Assembly (NCBI RefSeq): GCF_014205875.1
Contig: NZ_JACHEN010000004.1
Coordinates: 1 to 64,000 of the forward strand
Direction: 5' to 3'
Length of the DNA stretch: 64,000 nt
Source: Anaerosolibacter carboniphilus
Lineage (GTDB): Bacteria; Bacillota; Clostridia; Peptostreptococcales; Thermotaleaceae
Made by a program: the position numbers and the translations under genes. The notes beneath the pieces are model-generated. The model was not told the DNA's origin. It did not search any database and saw only the letters and a program-made list of their open reading frames with translations. Positions 1-6,847 of this stretch are shown here, one piece after another (position 1 is the stretch's first letter; every line of letters starts with the position of its first letter).

Positions 1-223
1 TACCGTATAAGTATTGCAACAAGGTCATCTTAAAAAGAACTACAGGATCAATGGATGGGCGTCCATTATCTGAAGAGTACAAATCCTCTACTTCACCATA
101 GATAAAGCTGAAATCTATGTATTTATCTATTTTCCTTAATAAATGGTCTTCTTTGACCAGCTCTTCGAGCATAACGAATTCATAAGAAGTTTGCTTATCC
201 TTAGACTTAGTAAGCATATTCAT
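1..223 (-). CDS. IS1182-family transposase, N-terminal part (runs off the left edge)
   Basis: A minus-strand frame starts with ATG at 223, preceded by a GAGGTGATG-type ribosome site, and stays open to the window edge (74 codons). The visible protein has the N-terminal pattern of IS1182/IS5-like transposases (DUF772 region): an opening similar to 'YEFVMLEELV', then 'DHLLRKIDKYIDF', then 'GRPSIDPVVLFKM'. The catalytic DDE part would lie to the left, outside the window, so intactness cannot be judged. The upstream side carries a perfect palindrome (319-338) that could block read-in transcription, as is common at IS ends. Confidence 0.8.
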   Translation of the reverse strand, partial: MNMLTKSKDKQTSYEFVMLEELVKEDHLLRKIDKYIDFSFIYGEVEDLYSSDNGRPSIDPVVLFKMTLLQYLYG

Positions 224-282
224 CACCTCACTTTATATATTCTACATTAACTTCGTAATCCCTTTTTGACACATAAAAAATA

Positions 283-344
283 TCCACCCTTTCGGGTGGA
301 CTTTGTCAACAGTCTCAAGTAGGGTATTAATACCCTACTTTTTT
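283..344. terminator. two adjacent hairpins upstream of the transposase
   Basis: The first stem (283-300) pairs TCCACCC with GGGTGGA. The second (319-338) is a perfect 20-nt palindrome, GTAGGGTATTAATACCCTAC, followed on the plus strand by six T. The second fits an intrinsic terminator reading rightward, or an insulator at the end of the insertion sequence. The exact IS end was not located. Confidence 0.5.
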
Positions 345-444
345 ATTATGTGAAATATACATTTAATGCAATAAAATAAGACAGGATATCACCTGCCATA
401 TCAGTAATTGTGTATTTCGCAATATAAGAAGAAAACGTAGTAGG

Positions 445-1071
445 TTATTTGTCAATTTCTCTAATTGCATCAATTAAATGCAGAGGCTCATTTATTATAA
501 ATTTACACTCAGGAAATTTATGCTTATCATATCCCCAACCGTATTCAACTAAAAGAATATGTTCAATTCCAGCCTTTTTACCTGAATCATAGTCTGATAT
601 TCTATCGCCGATTACTATAACTTCATCGCCTTTAAGATTGTATTTCTCAAGTATAGTTATAAATTCCTTTGTCTTATCCATTTCGCTGGAAACTATCATA
701 GAAAAATAATTTTCAATGTCATAACTTTTAAGTTTTTTCGAAATTTCTTCTAAAAAATTAGAAGAAACTAAAGTTAAAGTATAACGCTCACGAGCCCACT
801 CTAAAACCTCTTTGACACCATCAAAAATATCCGGCTTTTTTGTAATGATTTCTTTTTCAAAAATCTCCATCGCTCTCTTTTGTTTCTCTGAGCACAAACC
901 AAGATTTTTATAACACTCTCGGAAATCATATCCATAGATCTTTCTAAATTCTTCGACTGTATCAGGTAATGTTACGACCAGTTCGTCACAAATGATTTTA
1001 TATACATCGTAAACATTGGAAAAAGAATCCACAATCACGCCGTCATAATCAAAAATTATTAATTTAATCAT
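445..1071 (-). CDS. HAD-superfamily hydrolase (phosphoglycolate phosphatase-like)
   Basis: A 208-aa soluble protein with all four HAD motifs: DYDG with D8 and D10 (nucleophile and acid/base), SSN at 103-105, a lysine near 133-135, and GDRISD with D156 and D160 for Mg binding. The segment between motifs I and II is long enough for a helical C1-type cap, as in Gph, PpaX and beta-phosphoglucomutase relatives. These enzymes dephosphorylate small phosphorylated metabolites; the substrate cannot be read from sequence. AAGGAG lies 7 bp before the ATG. It is a single gene with no operon partner inside the element; the next gene upstream starts more than 340 bp away. Confidence 0.85.
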   Translation of the reverse strand: MIKLIIFDYDGVIVDSFSNVYDVYKIICDELVVTLPDTVEEFRKIYGYDFRECYKNLGLCSEKQKRAMEIFEKEIITKKPDIFDGVKEVLEWARERYTLTLVSSNFLEEISKKLKSYDIENYFSMIVSSEMDKTKEFITILEKYNLKGDEVIVIGDRISDYDSGKKAGIEHILLVEYGWGYDKHKFPECKFIINEPLHLIDAIREIDK

Positions 1072-1413
1072 CTTAAATCTCCTTAAGTAGAATATAATTG
1101 GTATTATACAATAAAGTTACTAGTTAAACAATGTTCTACGACTGCGACATGAAAATTTTGTTATTTAATTCTATATTATCAATTAAATTCCTTTAATGAA
1201 ATAGATTTCTTATTTCATTCGAAAGATACATTTTACGCATACAGAATATGTTTCAAGGATCAAAAATAGGTATCTATTAGAGCGATCGGTGCCTATGCAC
1301 ATAATTGCCACCGTTCCATAAATAAACGTATTCATTCATATGAGAAATTGAGTCACATAATAATGAACTTTTATATGGTAATTATCGTAGAAGGAGAATT
1401 ACCTTTTTTGTTG
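1072..1413. other. 342-bp gap without a recognised gene
   Basis: AT-rich spacer. I see no open frame with a ribosome site, and no clear terminator. A short GTGCCTATGCAC-type imperfect palindrome near 1,288-1,300 is the only structure noted. It probably holds the promoter of the HAD gene and the 3' trailer of the racemase-like gene. Confidence 0.5.
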
Positions 1414-2478
1414 TTATAGCACTACTTTATTTATAAAAGGAGAAGTCATAGATGCTAGTAAAGCTCCATAATTTAGATCAAAGGCGACAGTATCGCCAAG
1501 TTTTAAACTTTGATTTTTCGTTAAATCCATTAGTAAATGATCACTTGTGGCCCCGAGTATTTCAATATTTGAGTGTTTAGGCATTATACCATCAATATTT
1601 GTATCCTGGCGACCAATATTCAGAATAGCTCTTGTCATCATTCCTTTGTCCTCTATTCCAGGAATATTACCAAATGCATCCTGTCCTATTTCTCCTACAG
1701 GCAAGGAAGGTTTCAATTTCTTCTCAATTATCTCTGCATATAACGTAAAAGCGTCTTGAGATGTGCCAGGCCATGCTTCTCTACCTATAGTTTCTCTCCC
1801 TAAAAGTATTCCTTCTCCAATTCTAAAATGGTTAATTCGCTTTGGTATTTTTCCCGAGGCCAATAGTTTAAGGGAGCTGGAATTTCCTGCGGATAAATAT
1901 TGAAGTTCTATTTTGCATTTTTCTTCAATTTCTTCAGCCAAATCAACTAACTGTTTATTATTCTCGTAGGTTGGTATAGTTCCGTTTAAATCAGTTAAAT
2001 TAGTTCCTAGACCAATGATTTCGATTCCTTTCATGGTAATTAGTTCTTTAACTAGAGGGAGTAACTCGTTAGGCCAAACACCTTCACGTAAATCACCAAG
2101 ATCAACCATTATTATTATTTTATGTATTAACCCTTTCGATAAGCTCGCTTTAGATAAAGCCTTAATAATCTCATATTCAGAATTCAAGCTAACATCAGCA
2201 AGTGAAATAATTCTTTCGATTTCTGACATATGCGGTGATCTCATTAGGAGTATAGGCGTATGGATATTACTTTTTCTTAAACGCTCAATGTTATCTAAAC
2301 GCGATTCACCAATCCAATTAATACCTCCACGAATCATAGCCTGAGCTACTTCAACCATTCCAAGTGTTCCTTTTGTAACTCCTGCTACTTGTATTCCATA
2401 TTTCTTGCATTGATTAACAATTGCTCTAGTATTTTGCTCAATTTTATAAGTATCAATTGTAATATAAGGCGTTCGCAT
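1414..2478 (-). CDS. ornithine-racemase-like PLP enzyme (alanine racemase N-terminal fold), element copy
   Basis: A 354-aa protein of the fold-type III, TIM-barrel PLP racemase family. The PLP lysine is expected in 'AGVTKG' (about residue 36), and 'MVDLGDLREGVWP', 'GNSSSL' and 'GEIGQDAFGN' match the ornithine-racemase subfamily. It has the same length as, and is clearly related to, the orr gene at 46,571-47,635. Those conserved blocks are nearly identical in the two, but the regions between have diverged, so this is not a recent duplication. GGGAGGG lies 7 bp before the ATG. It stands alone rather than in an ornithine operon, so substrate (ornithine, another diamino acid or alanine) is open. 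Carriage on the sigK element suggests a sporulation- or transfer-linked role, as inference. Confidence 0.8.
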   Translation of the reverse strand: MRTPYITIDTYKIEQNTRAIVNQCKKYGIQVAGVTKGTLGMVEVAQAMIRGGINWIGESRLDNIERLRKSNIHTPILLMRSPHMSEIERIISLADVSLNSEYEIIKALSKASLSKGLIHKIIIMVDLGDLREGVWPNELLPLVKELITMKGIEIIGLGTNLTDLNGTIPTYENNKQLVDLAEEIEEKCKIELQYLSAGNSSSLKLLASGKIPKRINHFRIGEGILLGRETIGREAWPGTSQDAFTLYAEIIEKKLKPSLPVGEIGQDAFGNIPGIEDKGMMTRAILNIGRQDTNIDGIMPKHSNIEILGATSDHLLMDLTKNQSLKLGDTVAFDLNYGALLASMTSPFINKVVL

Positions 2479-2810
2479 TTATGTACCCTCCCAGTTATTA
2501 GATTTCATTATTTAATAATCTCTCACATATAAAGGTAAATTGTTTTACATGCAGAAACCAAATAGGATAATGCTATCGATATATTAAAGTCTACCAATAA
2601 AAATAGTTTGCAAATATAAAATCAGCAACTAAATTTAGTGTATCATATGATGTAAATGTTTGGTAGTATTTAACATTTTATAGTTTAGCTTATTTTTATT
2701 ATGTGGACATTGGCATACAATGTAATTCCATCTTATGGGAATGGGTTATAGCATTACACGTTGGCTAGAAGTTTTAACTCTAATGAGTTTCGCTAAATAA
2801 AATTTCTGTG

Positions 2811-2837
2811 AAAAAAAGCAGGAGCCTAAGCTCCTGC
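2811..2837 (-). terminator. intrinsic terminator after the Com-like gene pair
   Basis: GCAGGAGC (loop TTAG) GCTCCTGC stem at 2,818-2,837, followed on the minus strand by seven T (2,817-2,811). It lies six bases after the stop of the overlapping small frame 2,844-2,945. Confidence 0.85.
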
Positions 2838-2843
2838 AATAAG

Positions 2844-2945
2844 TTATTCTACATCATATTCATTTACTTCAAAAGATGCTATTTTATCAAAAGCTATACA
2901 CTGGGACGCTTGGTCCGCTATCGTTATGTAGTTCCAAGGCCGCAT
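2844..2945 (-). CDS. possible 33-aa overlapping frame downstream of the Com-like gene
   Basis: An ATG at 2,945, inside the Com-like gene, opens a frame that overlaps it by 22 bp and encodes 33 residues beginning MRPWNYITIA and ending NEYDVE, six bases before a strong terminator. Phage Mu has a similar layout, where com overlaps the start of mom. Here the downstream frame is far too short to be a modification enzyme. There is no good ribosome site. It may be a remnant of a longer gene or of a frameshifted C-terminus of the Com-like protein. Confidence 0.25.
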   Translation of the reverse strand: MRPWNYITIADQASQCIAFDKIASFEVNEYDVE

Positions 2946-3022
2946 TTTCTACACTTGATCTTAAACTTACCTTCTAATTCACATAGGGTTCTACCGCATT
3001 TCTCGCACTTCACTTCTGTCAT
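2924..3022 (-). CDS. Com-like zinc-finger microprotein (32 aa)
   Basis: A very small protein with two CxxC knuckles: 'CEKCGRTL' near the start and 'CRKCG' near the end, spaced as in the Com family (zinc-finger translational activator of mom in phage Mu and relatives in Firmicutes prophages). The pairs would bind one Zn. A strong ribosome site (AAGGGGG, 6-7 bp) precedes the ATG. It is followed by a short overlapping frame and a terminator. Role: probably RNA or DNA binding by family analogy; the target is unknown. The frame on the opposite strand here (2,808-3,074) looks like an antisense shadow. Confidence 0.7.
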   Translation of the reverse strand: MTEVKCEKCGRTLCELEGKFKIKCRKCGLGTT

Positions 3023-3227
3023 AAGCTTTCCCCCTTGGACTCCCATCCTGCCGAGTTCAGGACAGGAGTCATAGATTTATGTAGTATGTTAGGATCCTCG
3101 GAAATCTTATATTTAGCGCATTTTATTTTAAATTCACTTGCCCTACAACCAATACATGCTTAAATTATCTGAGTAAGCAAATACTATTCCTGTAGGAATT
3201 CAACAGTTGAAAGAAGGACAGTTATTA

Positions 3228-3698
3228 ATGACATTTTCAATAATTCTATTTATTATCTCTTGGTTATGTTTTTTTATCTTTGCTGATAAGAAGAAGCTTA
3301 AAGGATTTCTATCAACATGTTATCTGGCTCTTATTTTAGGCCTTACAACCGACTTGCTTATTCACCATTATCCTTTATGGAACTACCCTTCCTCAAGTGA
3401 ATCTCATTGTATAAATAGACATTTAGCAGATGATTTCGGAGTATATTTTGTGACTACATACTTGTTTTTGCAAACCCTTCCCAAAGATGAAACTCGCTTA
3501 TCTATAGCTAGACATATTTTTTTCTGGTCTATTTTAGCTATCTCAATCGAATTTATAGCCATAAAGACACACGCCATGAAATATGGATTATGGTGGAATA
3601 TGAGATACTCATATATTGCCGATTGGATTCTTTTCCTAATTTTTTATATCCATCATAAATTCTACAATCAACTTCAATCTAACAGGTCCATAAACTAA
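3228..3698 (+). CDS. CBO0543-family integral membrane protein
   Basis: 156 residues with about four to five hydrophobic segments, starting with 'MTFSIILFIISWLCFF'. It has the 'YPLWNYP' motif after TM3 and a Trp/Tyr-rich C-terminal segment with 'YGLWWNMRYSYIADW', the pattern of a family found almost only in endospore formers (named after C. botulinum CBO0543). The function of that family is unknown. I choose the ATG at 3,228 because AGAAGGA lies 9-10 bp upstream; a TTG at 3,207 in the same frame lacks a ribosome site. It is the only rightward gene between about 2.8 and 4.8 kb. Confidence 0.7.
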   Translation: MTFSIILFIISWLCFFIFADKKKLKGFLSTCYLALILGLTTDLLIHHYPLWNYPSSSESHCINRHLADDFGVYFVTTYLFLQTLPKDETRLSIARHIFFWSILAISIEFIAIKTHAMKYGLWWNMRYSYIADWILFLIFYIHHKFYNQLQSNRSIN

Positions 3699-3760
3699 TG
3701 TATTAAAAGAATTAAATGTAAATTTAGTATATTAACATATCATTTATACTTAAATGTAAA

Positions 3761-3796
3761 AATACCGTATGCTTCATTTCTGAATAATACGGTATT
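3761..3796 (-). terminator. hairpin downstream of the isochorismatase-like gene
   Basis: AATACCGTAT (3,761-3,770) pairs with ATACGGTATT (3,787-3,796) across a 16-nt loop. On the minus strand it is followed by a T-rich tract, so it may terminate the gene at 3,876-4,439. The long loop makes this tentative. Confidence 0.4.
3780..3796 (+). repeat. 17-bp inverted repeat, left copy
   Basis: CTGAATAATACGGTATT; its exact inverse complement is at 4,565-4,581. The two copies flank the isochorismatase-like gene. The core ACCGTAT also occurs at 3,764-3,770 and near position 2 of the window. Confidence 0.7.
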
Positions 3797-3875
3797 CTAA
3801 AGAGTTTGTATTACTTAATAGTTAGGCCATTAATGTGAAGAATGCAAATTAACATCTTGTCTTTGCATTGAGTTC

Positions 3876-4439
3876 CTAAAATTCATTACTCGATATGAGG
3901 GTAACACTATCCTGCTCAAACTTATTTAGTAAACTATCCCACTTATTTTCATTAAGTAATACAATTCCGTCTTTGAAAATTGAAACATTGTATCCGTGTT
4001 TCAAGGCACCTTTTGCTGTATGATAAACACATCCTGCTGCATCTAATCCAACAAGGTATAGTTCTTTTACTTGTTGTTCAGCTAAAAAAGCTTCAAGTTT
4101 GGGATTGGAAAACGCATCTGGCATCGGCTTTGAAAAAAAGTGGTTGGACATTATCGTGATCCGTTTATCTAGCTCAGTTCCTGGTTTCCCCTTGATAGCT
4201 GTTCCATGACCGACAACTCTCGATATTATCTTACCCAAAAAACCATCAAATTCTTGTCGTATATACACTATAGGCATATTCTTTTTAGATGCATCCTCTA
4301 TGATTTTATTCACAGTTGTAATTAATCTCTCAGAGTCTTTGTATGGAAATGGAGATTTTGCAGTTATTCCAGTATAATCTTCTTGGATGTCTATTACTAA
4401 TAGCGCTTTTTGTGGCTTTGGGCATTCTTTTTCTTCCAT
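3876..4439 (-). CDS. isochorismatase-fold cysteine hydrolase
   Basis: A 187-aa protein of the isochorismatase/nicotinamidase superfamily with its Asp-Lys-Cys triad: D17 in 'LLVIDIQEDY', K104 in 'FFSKPMPDAF' and C137 in 'GLDAAGCVYHT'. Such enzymes hydrolyse amides or vinyl ethers (nicotinamide, N-carbamoyl compounds, isochorismate); the substrate is not decidable here. GGAGGTAAGTA places the ATG well. It is a single gene flanked by inverted repeats at 3,780-3,796 and 4,565-4,581, which suggests it could have arrived as a small cassette. Confidence 0.85.
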   Translation of the reverse strand: MEEKECPKPQKALLVIDIQEDYTGITAKSPFPYKDSERLITTVNKIIEDASKKNMPIVYIRQEFDGFLGKIISRVVGHGTAIKGKPGTELDKRITIMSNHFFSKPMPDAFSNPKLEAFLAEQQVKELYLVGLDAAGCVYHTAKGALKHGYNVSIFKDGIVLLNENKWDSLLNKFEQDSVTLISSNEF

Positions 4440-4564
4440 TACTTACCTCCTGCTTTCTTAAGCCATCTTCCACATTTTTGACTTAACTAACAAGGAAATT
4501 ATATCATAATTCCTACATTATTATCCCAAAATTTTCAATATAAATTAAATATTTCCATTTCCAA

Positions 4565-4581
4565 AATACCGTATTATTCAG
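4565..4581 (-). repeat. 17-bp inverted repeat, right copy
   Basis: AATACCGTATTATTCAG, the exact inverse complement of 3,780-3,796. Confidence 0.7.
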
Positions 4582-4734
4582 TTTTCAAAGATCATTACTG
4601 TTTTTTCTGTTTCATCTTAACGTTGAAATATAACCATCTTGCGTTAAACCTCAATTCTGTAACCATTTCATATAGGTTGTATATTATGTAATGGGACAAA
4701 TCCCCTTTGTCCTACATTTTTCCCCTTCTTTTTT

Positions 4735-4762
4735 GCTATCCGATATAGTGGGTAGCTTTTTA
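4735..4762 (+). terminator. intrinsic terminator upstream of spo0E-like gene
   Basis: GCTATCC pairs with GGGTAGC (one G-U) across an 8-nt loop and is followed by five T. A second hairpin, GGACAAA/TTTGTCC, lies just before it at 4,694-4,712. Confidence 0.6.
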
Positions 4763-4857
4763 TTAAAGCATAAATCTTTCGTTATCTTAAATTCCATTTC
4801 TGTATATAACTTCCTAACTACGCATAGAATTATAATGGCCGGGGGTGATTAAATTTA

Positions 4858-5034
4858 ATGTCCAGCTTAATCGAGCTTTCTAATCATATAGAAGTTATAC
4901 GAGGTGCATTGCATGACTTACTAGAAGAAACAGACTATGATCTTTTAGATTCAAACGTCCAATCTGCTAGCAGGATACTCAATCTAGAGATAGCCGAATA
5001 TCATAGACTATACTTAAGCAAGTACGAAACCTAA
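4858..5034 (+). CDS. Spo0E-like aspartyl-phosphate phosphatase
   Basis: A 58-residue, all-helical protein of the size and shape of the Spo0E family (Spo0E, YisI, YnzD), which dephosphorylates Spo0A~P and so delays sporulation. The family core 'SxxLDxxIxxY' appears here as 'SRILNLEIAEYHRL' (residues about 38-51), with Asn in place of the conserved Asp next to Leu. In known members that Asp is important for activity, so activity is uncertain. GGGGGTGAT precedes the ATG by about 8 bp, and an intrinsic terminator overlaps the end of the gene. Its presence on a sigK-interrupting element would give the element a way to influence entry into sporulation; that is inference. Confidence 0.75.
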   Translation: MSSLIELSNHIEVIRGALHDLLEETDYDLLDSNVQSASRILNLEIAEYHRLYLSKYET

Positions 5035-5050
5035 GGTGTTTCGTATTTTT
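5023..5050 (+). terminator. terminator of the spo0E-like gene
   Basis: TACGAAAC (5,023-5,030) pairs with GTTTCGTA (5,038-5,045), followed by TTTTTAT. The left arm overlaps the last codons of the gene. Confidence 0.8.
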
Positions 5051-5074
5051 ATTTGTAAAATCTTATTCTATCGA

Positions 5075-5299
5075 CTATTCTAGTGAAAAACCAGCATCAC
5101 TATCCCACCATTGGGCAAATTCAAATCCAGCGTGGGATATGTCGATATATGGTTCTTCCCACGCTTTATCCAAGTTGTATTTAATGATATCGTCACTTAG
5201 CTTAGAACCGCAAACATTACAAACACAATTTTCTCTTAGCCCTTCAGACTCTCCTTTCTTGCATTTCGGACATATTACTTTCATAATTTTTAATGACAT
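5075..5299 (-). CDS. small zinc-ribbon protein, unknown function
   Basis: 74 residues with an N-terminal zinc ribbon: 'CPKCKKG' at 10-13 and 'CNVCGSK' at about 28-31, followed by an acidic, aromatic-rich tail ('AWEEPYIDI', 'FAQWWDSDAG'). AAAGGGG lies 8 bp before the ATG at 5,299. I do not recognise a family. It is on the strand opposite to spo0E and converges with it; no operon partner. It could be a phage-derived single-stranded nucleic acid or protein binder. Confidence 0.6.
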   Translation of the reverse strand: MSLKIMKVICPKCKKGESEGLRENCVCNVCGSKLSDDIIKYNLDKAWEEPYIDISHAGFEFAQWWDSDAGFSLE

Positions 5300-5465
5300 T
5301 TCATATTCCCCTTTCCTACTGTGCTAAATATTTATTTCACTCTAATATAAGTCTTTAAATCTAAATGGACGTACTATTTTAATATTAATTGTCAGCTAAA
5401 CCATTGATTTCACCACTCAAACAACTTACAATTGTAATTATCATGCAATTTAAGGGGTGTTAGTA

Positions 5466-5687
5466 TTGACTTTTCTATCTACTTATTTAAGAGAAAACGA
5501 ATTTTATAATTTTCTTAATGAATTAAAAGATATTGATATCATCTGTAAAAATCAAAGAAATATAGAGGAATCCTTCCTGAATGATTCTATAATTCAAATG
5601 CTCATAAACTCTCCTTGCTTGAATCGATCAATAATCCAGTCTCTCTTCGCTCTCACCATTACCACAATCTCATTTCCATCTATGTAG
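5466..5687 (+). CDS. uncertain short ORF, possibly a truncated gene
   Basis: AAGGGG is 8 bp before a TTG start, giving about 73 residues. The first 50 look like a normal helical protein (beginning MTFLSTYLRENEFYNFL), but the end (SLFALTITTISFPSM) is atypical and overlaps the 3' end of the truncated phage gene at 5,670-5,870. The simplest reading is a gene cut by the same deletion that truncated the phage gene. No function assigned. Confidence 0.35.
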   Translation: MTFLSTYLRENEFYNFLNELKDIDIICKNQRNIEESFLNDSIIQMLINSPCLNRSIIQSLFALTITTISFPSM

Positions 5688-5870
5688 TGTTGGTTTATTG
5701 GTTCCTGGCACTATTCCGAAATCGTGACCTTGCTTTAACGTTTGCTGTACGACCGCCTTTAGCATTGCAATTTTCTTCATGGTCTCTTGGATTGCTCCAA
5801 CGTCTATACTATCTATGATAGATATGCTTTGCTGAACTGGTTGTAAATCTCTAGTATTTTCTATCTTCAT
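5670..5870 (-). pseudogene. truncated prophage protein (N-terminal fragment)
   Basis: The 66 visible residues include 'QQTLKQGHDFG' and 'PGTNKPTL', which I recognise as the opening of a longer protein common in Firmicutes prophages, located among replication/recombination genes and usually continuing 'LLKPGAEK'. Here the match ends after 'KPTL', is replaced by 'HRWK', and stops. So a deletion has removed the rest at about 5,685. The start codon overlaps the preceding 46-aa gene by 20 bp, as is usual in phage operons. Confidence 0.65.
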
Positions 5871-5991
5871 CTTCCTCCTTGAGCTCTCTGTATGAGATAT
5901 TTCTTCTGTAACACTCGATCATTCCTGGATGATCTGCTTCAACGATTCTTAGGGTAACAACATTTTGAAAGCTGATAATTTTGTTTACCAT
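5851..5991 (-). CDS. small prophage protein (46 aa), unknown function
   Basis: Begins MVNKIISFQN and ends with an acidic/basic tail (EEDEDRKY). Its start is coupled to the stop of the upstream 99-aa gene (5,993) and it overlaps the following truncated gene. GGGG precedes the ATG at 5-8 bp. Tight packing and size are typical of a phage early operon. Function unknown. Confidence 0.55.
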   Translation of the reverse strand: MVNKIISFQNVVTLRIVEADHPGMIECYRRNISYRELKEEDEDRKY

Positions 5992-5992
5992 T

Positions 5993-6292
5993 CTAACCCC
6001 ACCTCATTTGTAATTTTGTACTTCCTACTAATCTTTGCTTATTATCTAACTCAGCTTTACGTTTCCGTTCGAGGTACTTCGTATCGTAGAACGGTATAAT
6101 CTCCGTCCCTATAGCCGTAAAAATCTTATCTTCATTTTCATCTAGGACAAGATCTGTGTGTTTCACGCAAGGGATTGTTATATCCCTAAATCCTCCGACT
6201 TTAGAATTAAATATCATATCTCCTAGCGCATAGATTCTAATGCCATTGGAAGGATTGTAAGCCTCGATGAACTGAATTTGTTTATTCTCCAT
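5993..6292 (-). CDS. prophage protein (99 aa), unknown function
   Basis: A small soluble protein starting MENKQIQFIEAYN, rich in beta-strand-like segments in the middle and with a basic C-terminus (ERKRKAEL). I choose the ATG at 6,292 because GGAGG lies 8 bp upstream; the ATG at 6,307 precedes that site. It is followed directly by the 46-aa gene. No recognisable domain. Confidence 0.6.
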   Translation of the reverse strand: MENKQIQFIEAYNPSNGIRIYALGDMIFNSKVGGFRDITIPCVKHTDLVLDENEDKIFTAIGTEIIPFYDTKYLERKRKAELDNKQRLVGSTKLQMRWG

Positions 6293-6368
6293 TGCCTGGT
6301 CCTCCATCTTGTATAAATCAGAGTAAATCTGATATGATACAGGTAACTAGTATTTTTTGTCTGACTAC

Positions 6369-6506
6369 TTATGCAGCTGCTGGGTAGTCATTTTCATTCA
6401 TAGCGTAGAAATCTTCTTCCGTCATTTCAACAGGACAGCTTAAGTATCCATATAGATTCCAATACATCCCCTGGCACTCTCTGCAGGTTCTATGCTTGGA
6501 CTTCAA
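6369..6506 (-). CDS. small Cys-containing prophage protein (45 aa)
   Basis: TTG start at 6,506 with GAGGTG about 6 bp upstream. It contains 'CRECQG' (CxxC) near residue 8 and a further 'SCPVE' Cys near residue 24, then an acidic C-terminal half (MTEEDFYAMNEND). This could be a zinc-binding early phage protein. No family recognised. Confidence 0.5.
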   Translation of the reverse strand: MKSKHRTCRECQGMYWNLYGYLSCPVEMTEEDFYAMNENDYPAAA

Positions 6507-6584
6507 GAAAACACCTCACTTTCGCAAAACATTTATTTAATCTAGAAACTGCTTGTCCAATCTTTTCTTAAAAGATAGCCTCAG

Positions 6585-6791
6585 CTATCCATTAAGCCCG
6601 GCACGTCTATGTATTTCACAAATTACATCATCTGCAAATTTCAATTTTCTTTGGTGATCTATGGACAGTTCGTTGATTTTTTCTGAAATTATACTCATCC
6701 AAAAGTCTCCACATTTTTGCACAAATGCTTCTTTGTCAGCTTTTGTTTCAATTCCAGTAATTCTAATTCCAATATTAGACTGTTTCGCCAT
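6585..6791 (-). CDS. prophage protein (68 aa), unknown function
   Basis: Start taken at ATG 6,791, directly after GGGGTGGTGAT, not at the upstream in-frame ATG at 6,863, which lies inside the preceding gene's 3' end. The sequence starts MAKQSNIGIRI and is mostly helical. It is part of the same leftward phage operon. Confidence 0.55.
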   Translation of the reverse strand: MAKQSNIGIRITGIETKADKEAFVQKCGDFWMSIISEKINELSIDHQRKLKFADDVICEIHRRAGLNG

Positions 6792-6847
6792 ATCACCACC
6801 CCTATTGATATCTATGTGATGCAAAAATTGTCCTATGCCAAAAATTT

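Larger units (their letters stand above)
4440..4857. other. 418-bp gap: repeat copy and two hairpins, no gene
   Basis: It contains the right 17-bp repeat copy, then a GGACAAA/TTTGTCC hairpin (4,694-4,712) and a terminator (4,735-4,762). No supported coding frame was found. The terminator has no obvious plus-strand gene before it, so either a small RNA is made here or it insulates spo0E. Confidence 0.5.

Noticed and set aside
2808-3074. 88-aa plus-strand frame
   Set aside because: It runs antisense across the Com-like gene and starts in the terminator. Composition and lack of a ribosome site mark it as a shadow.
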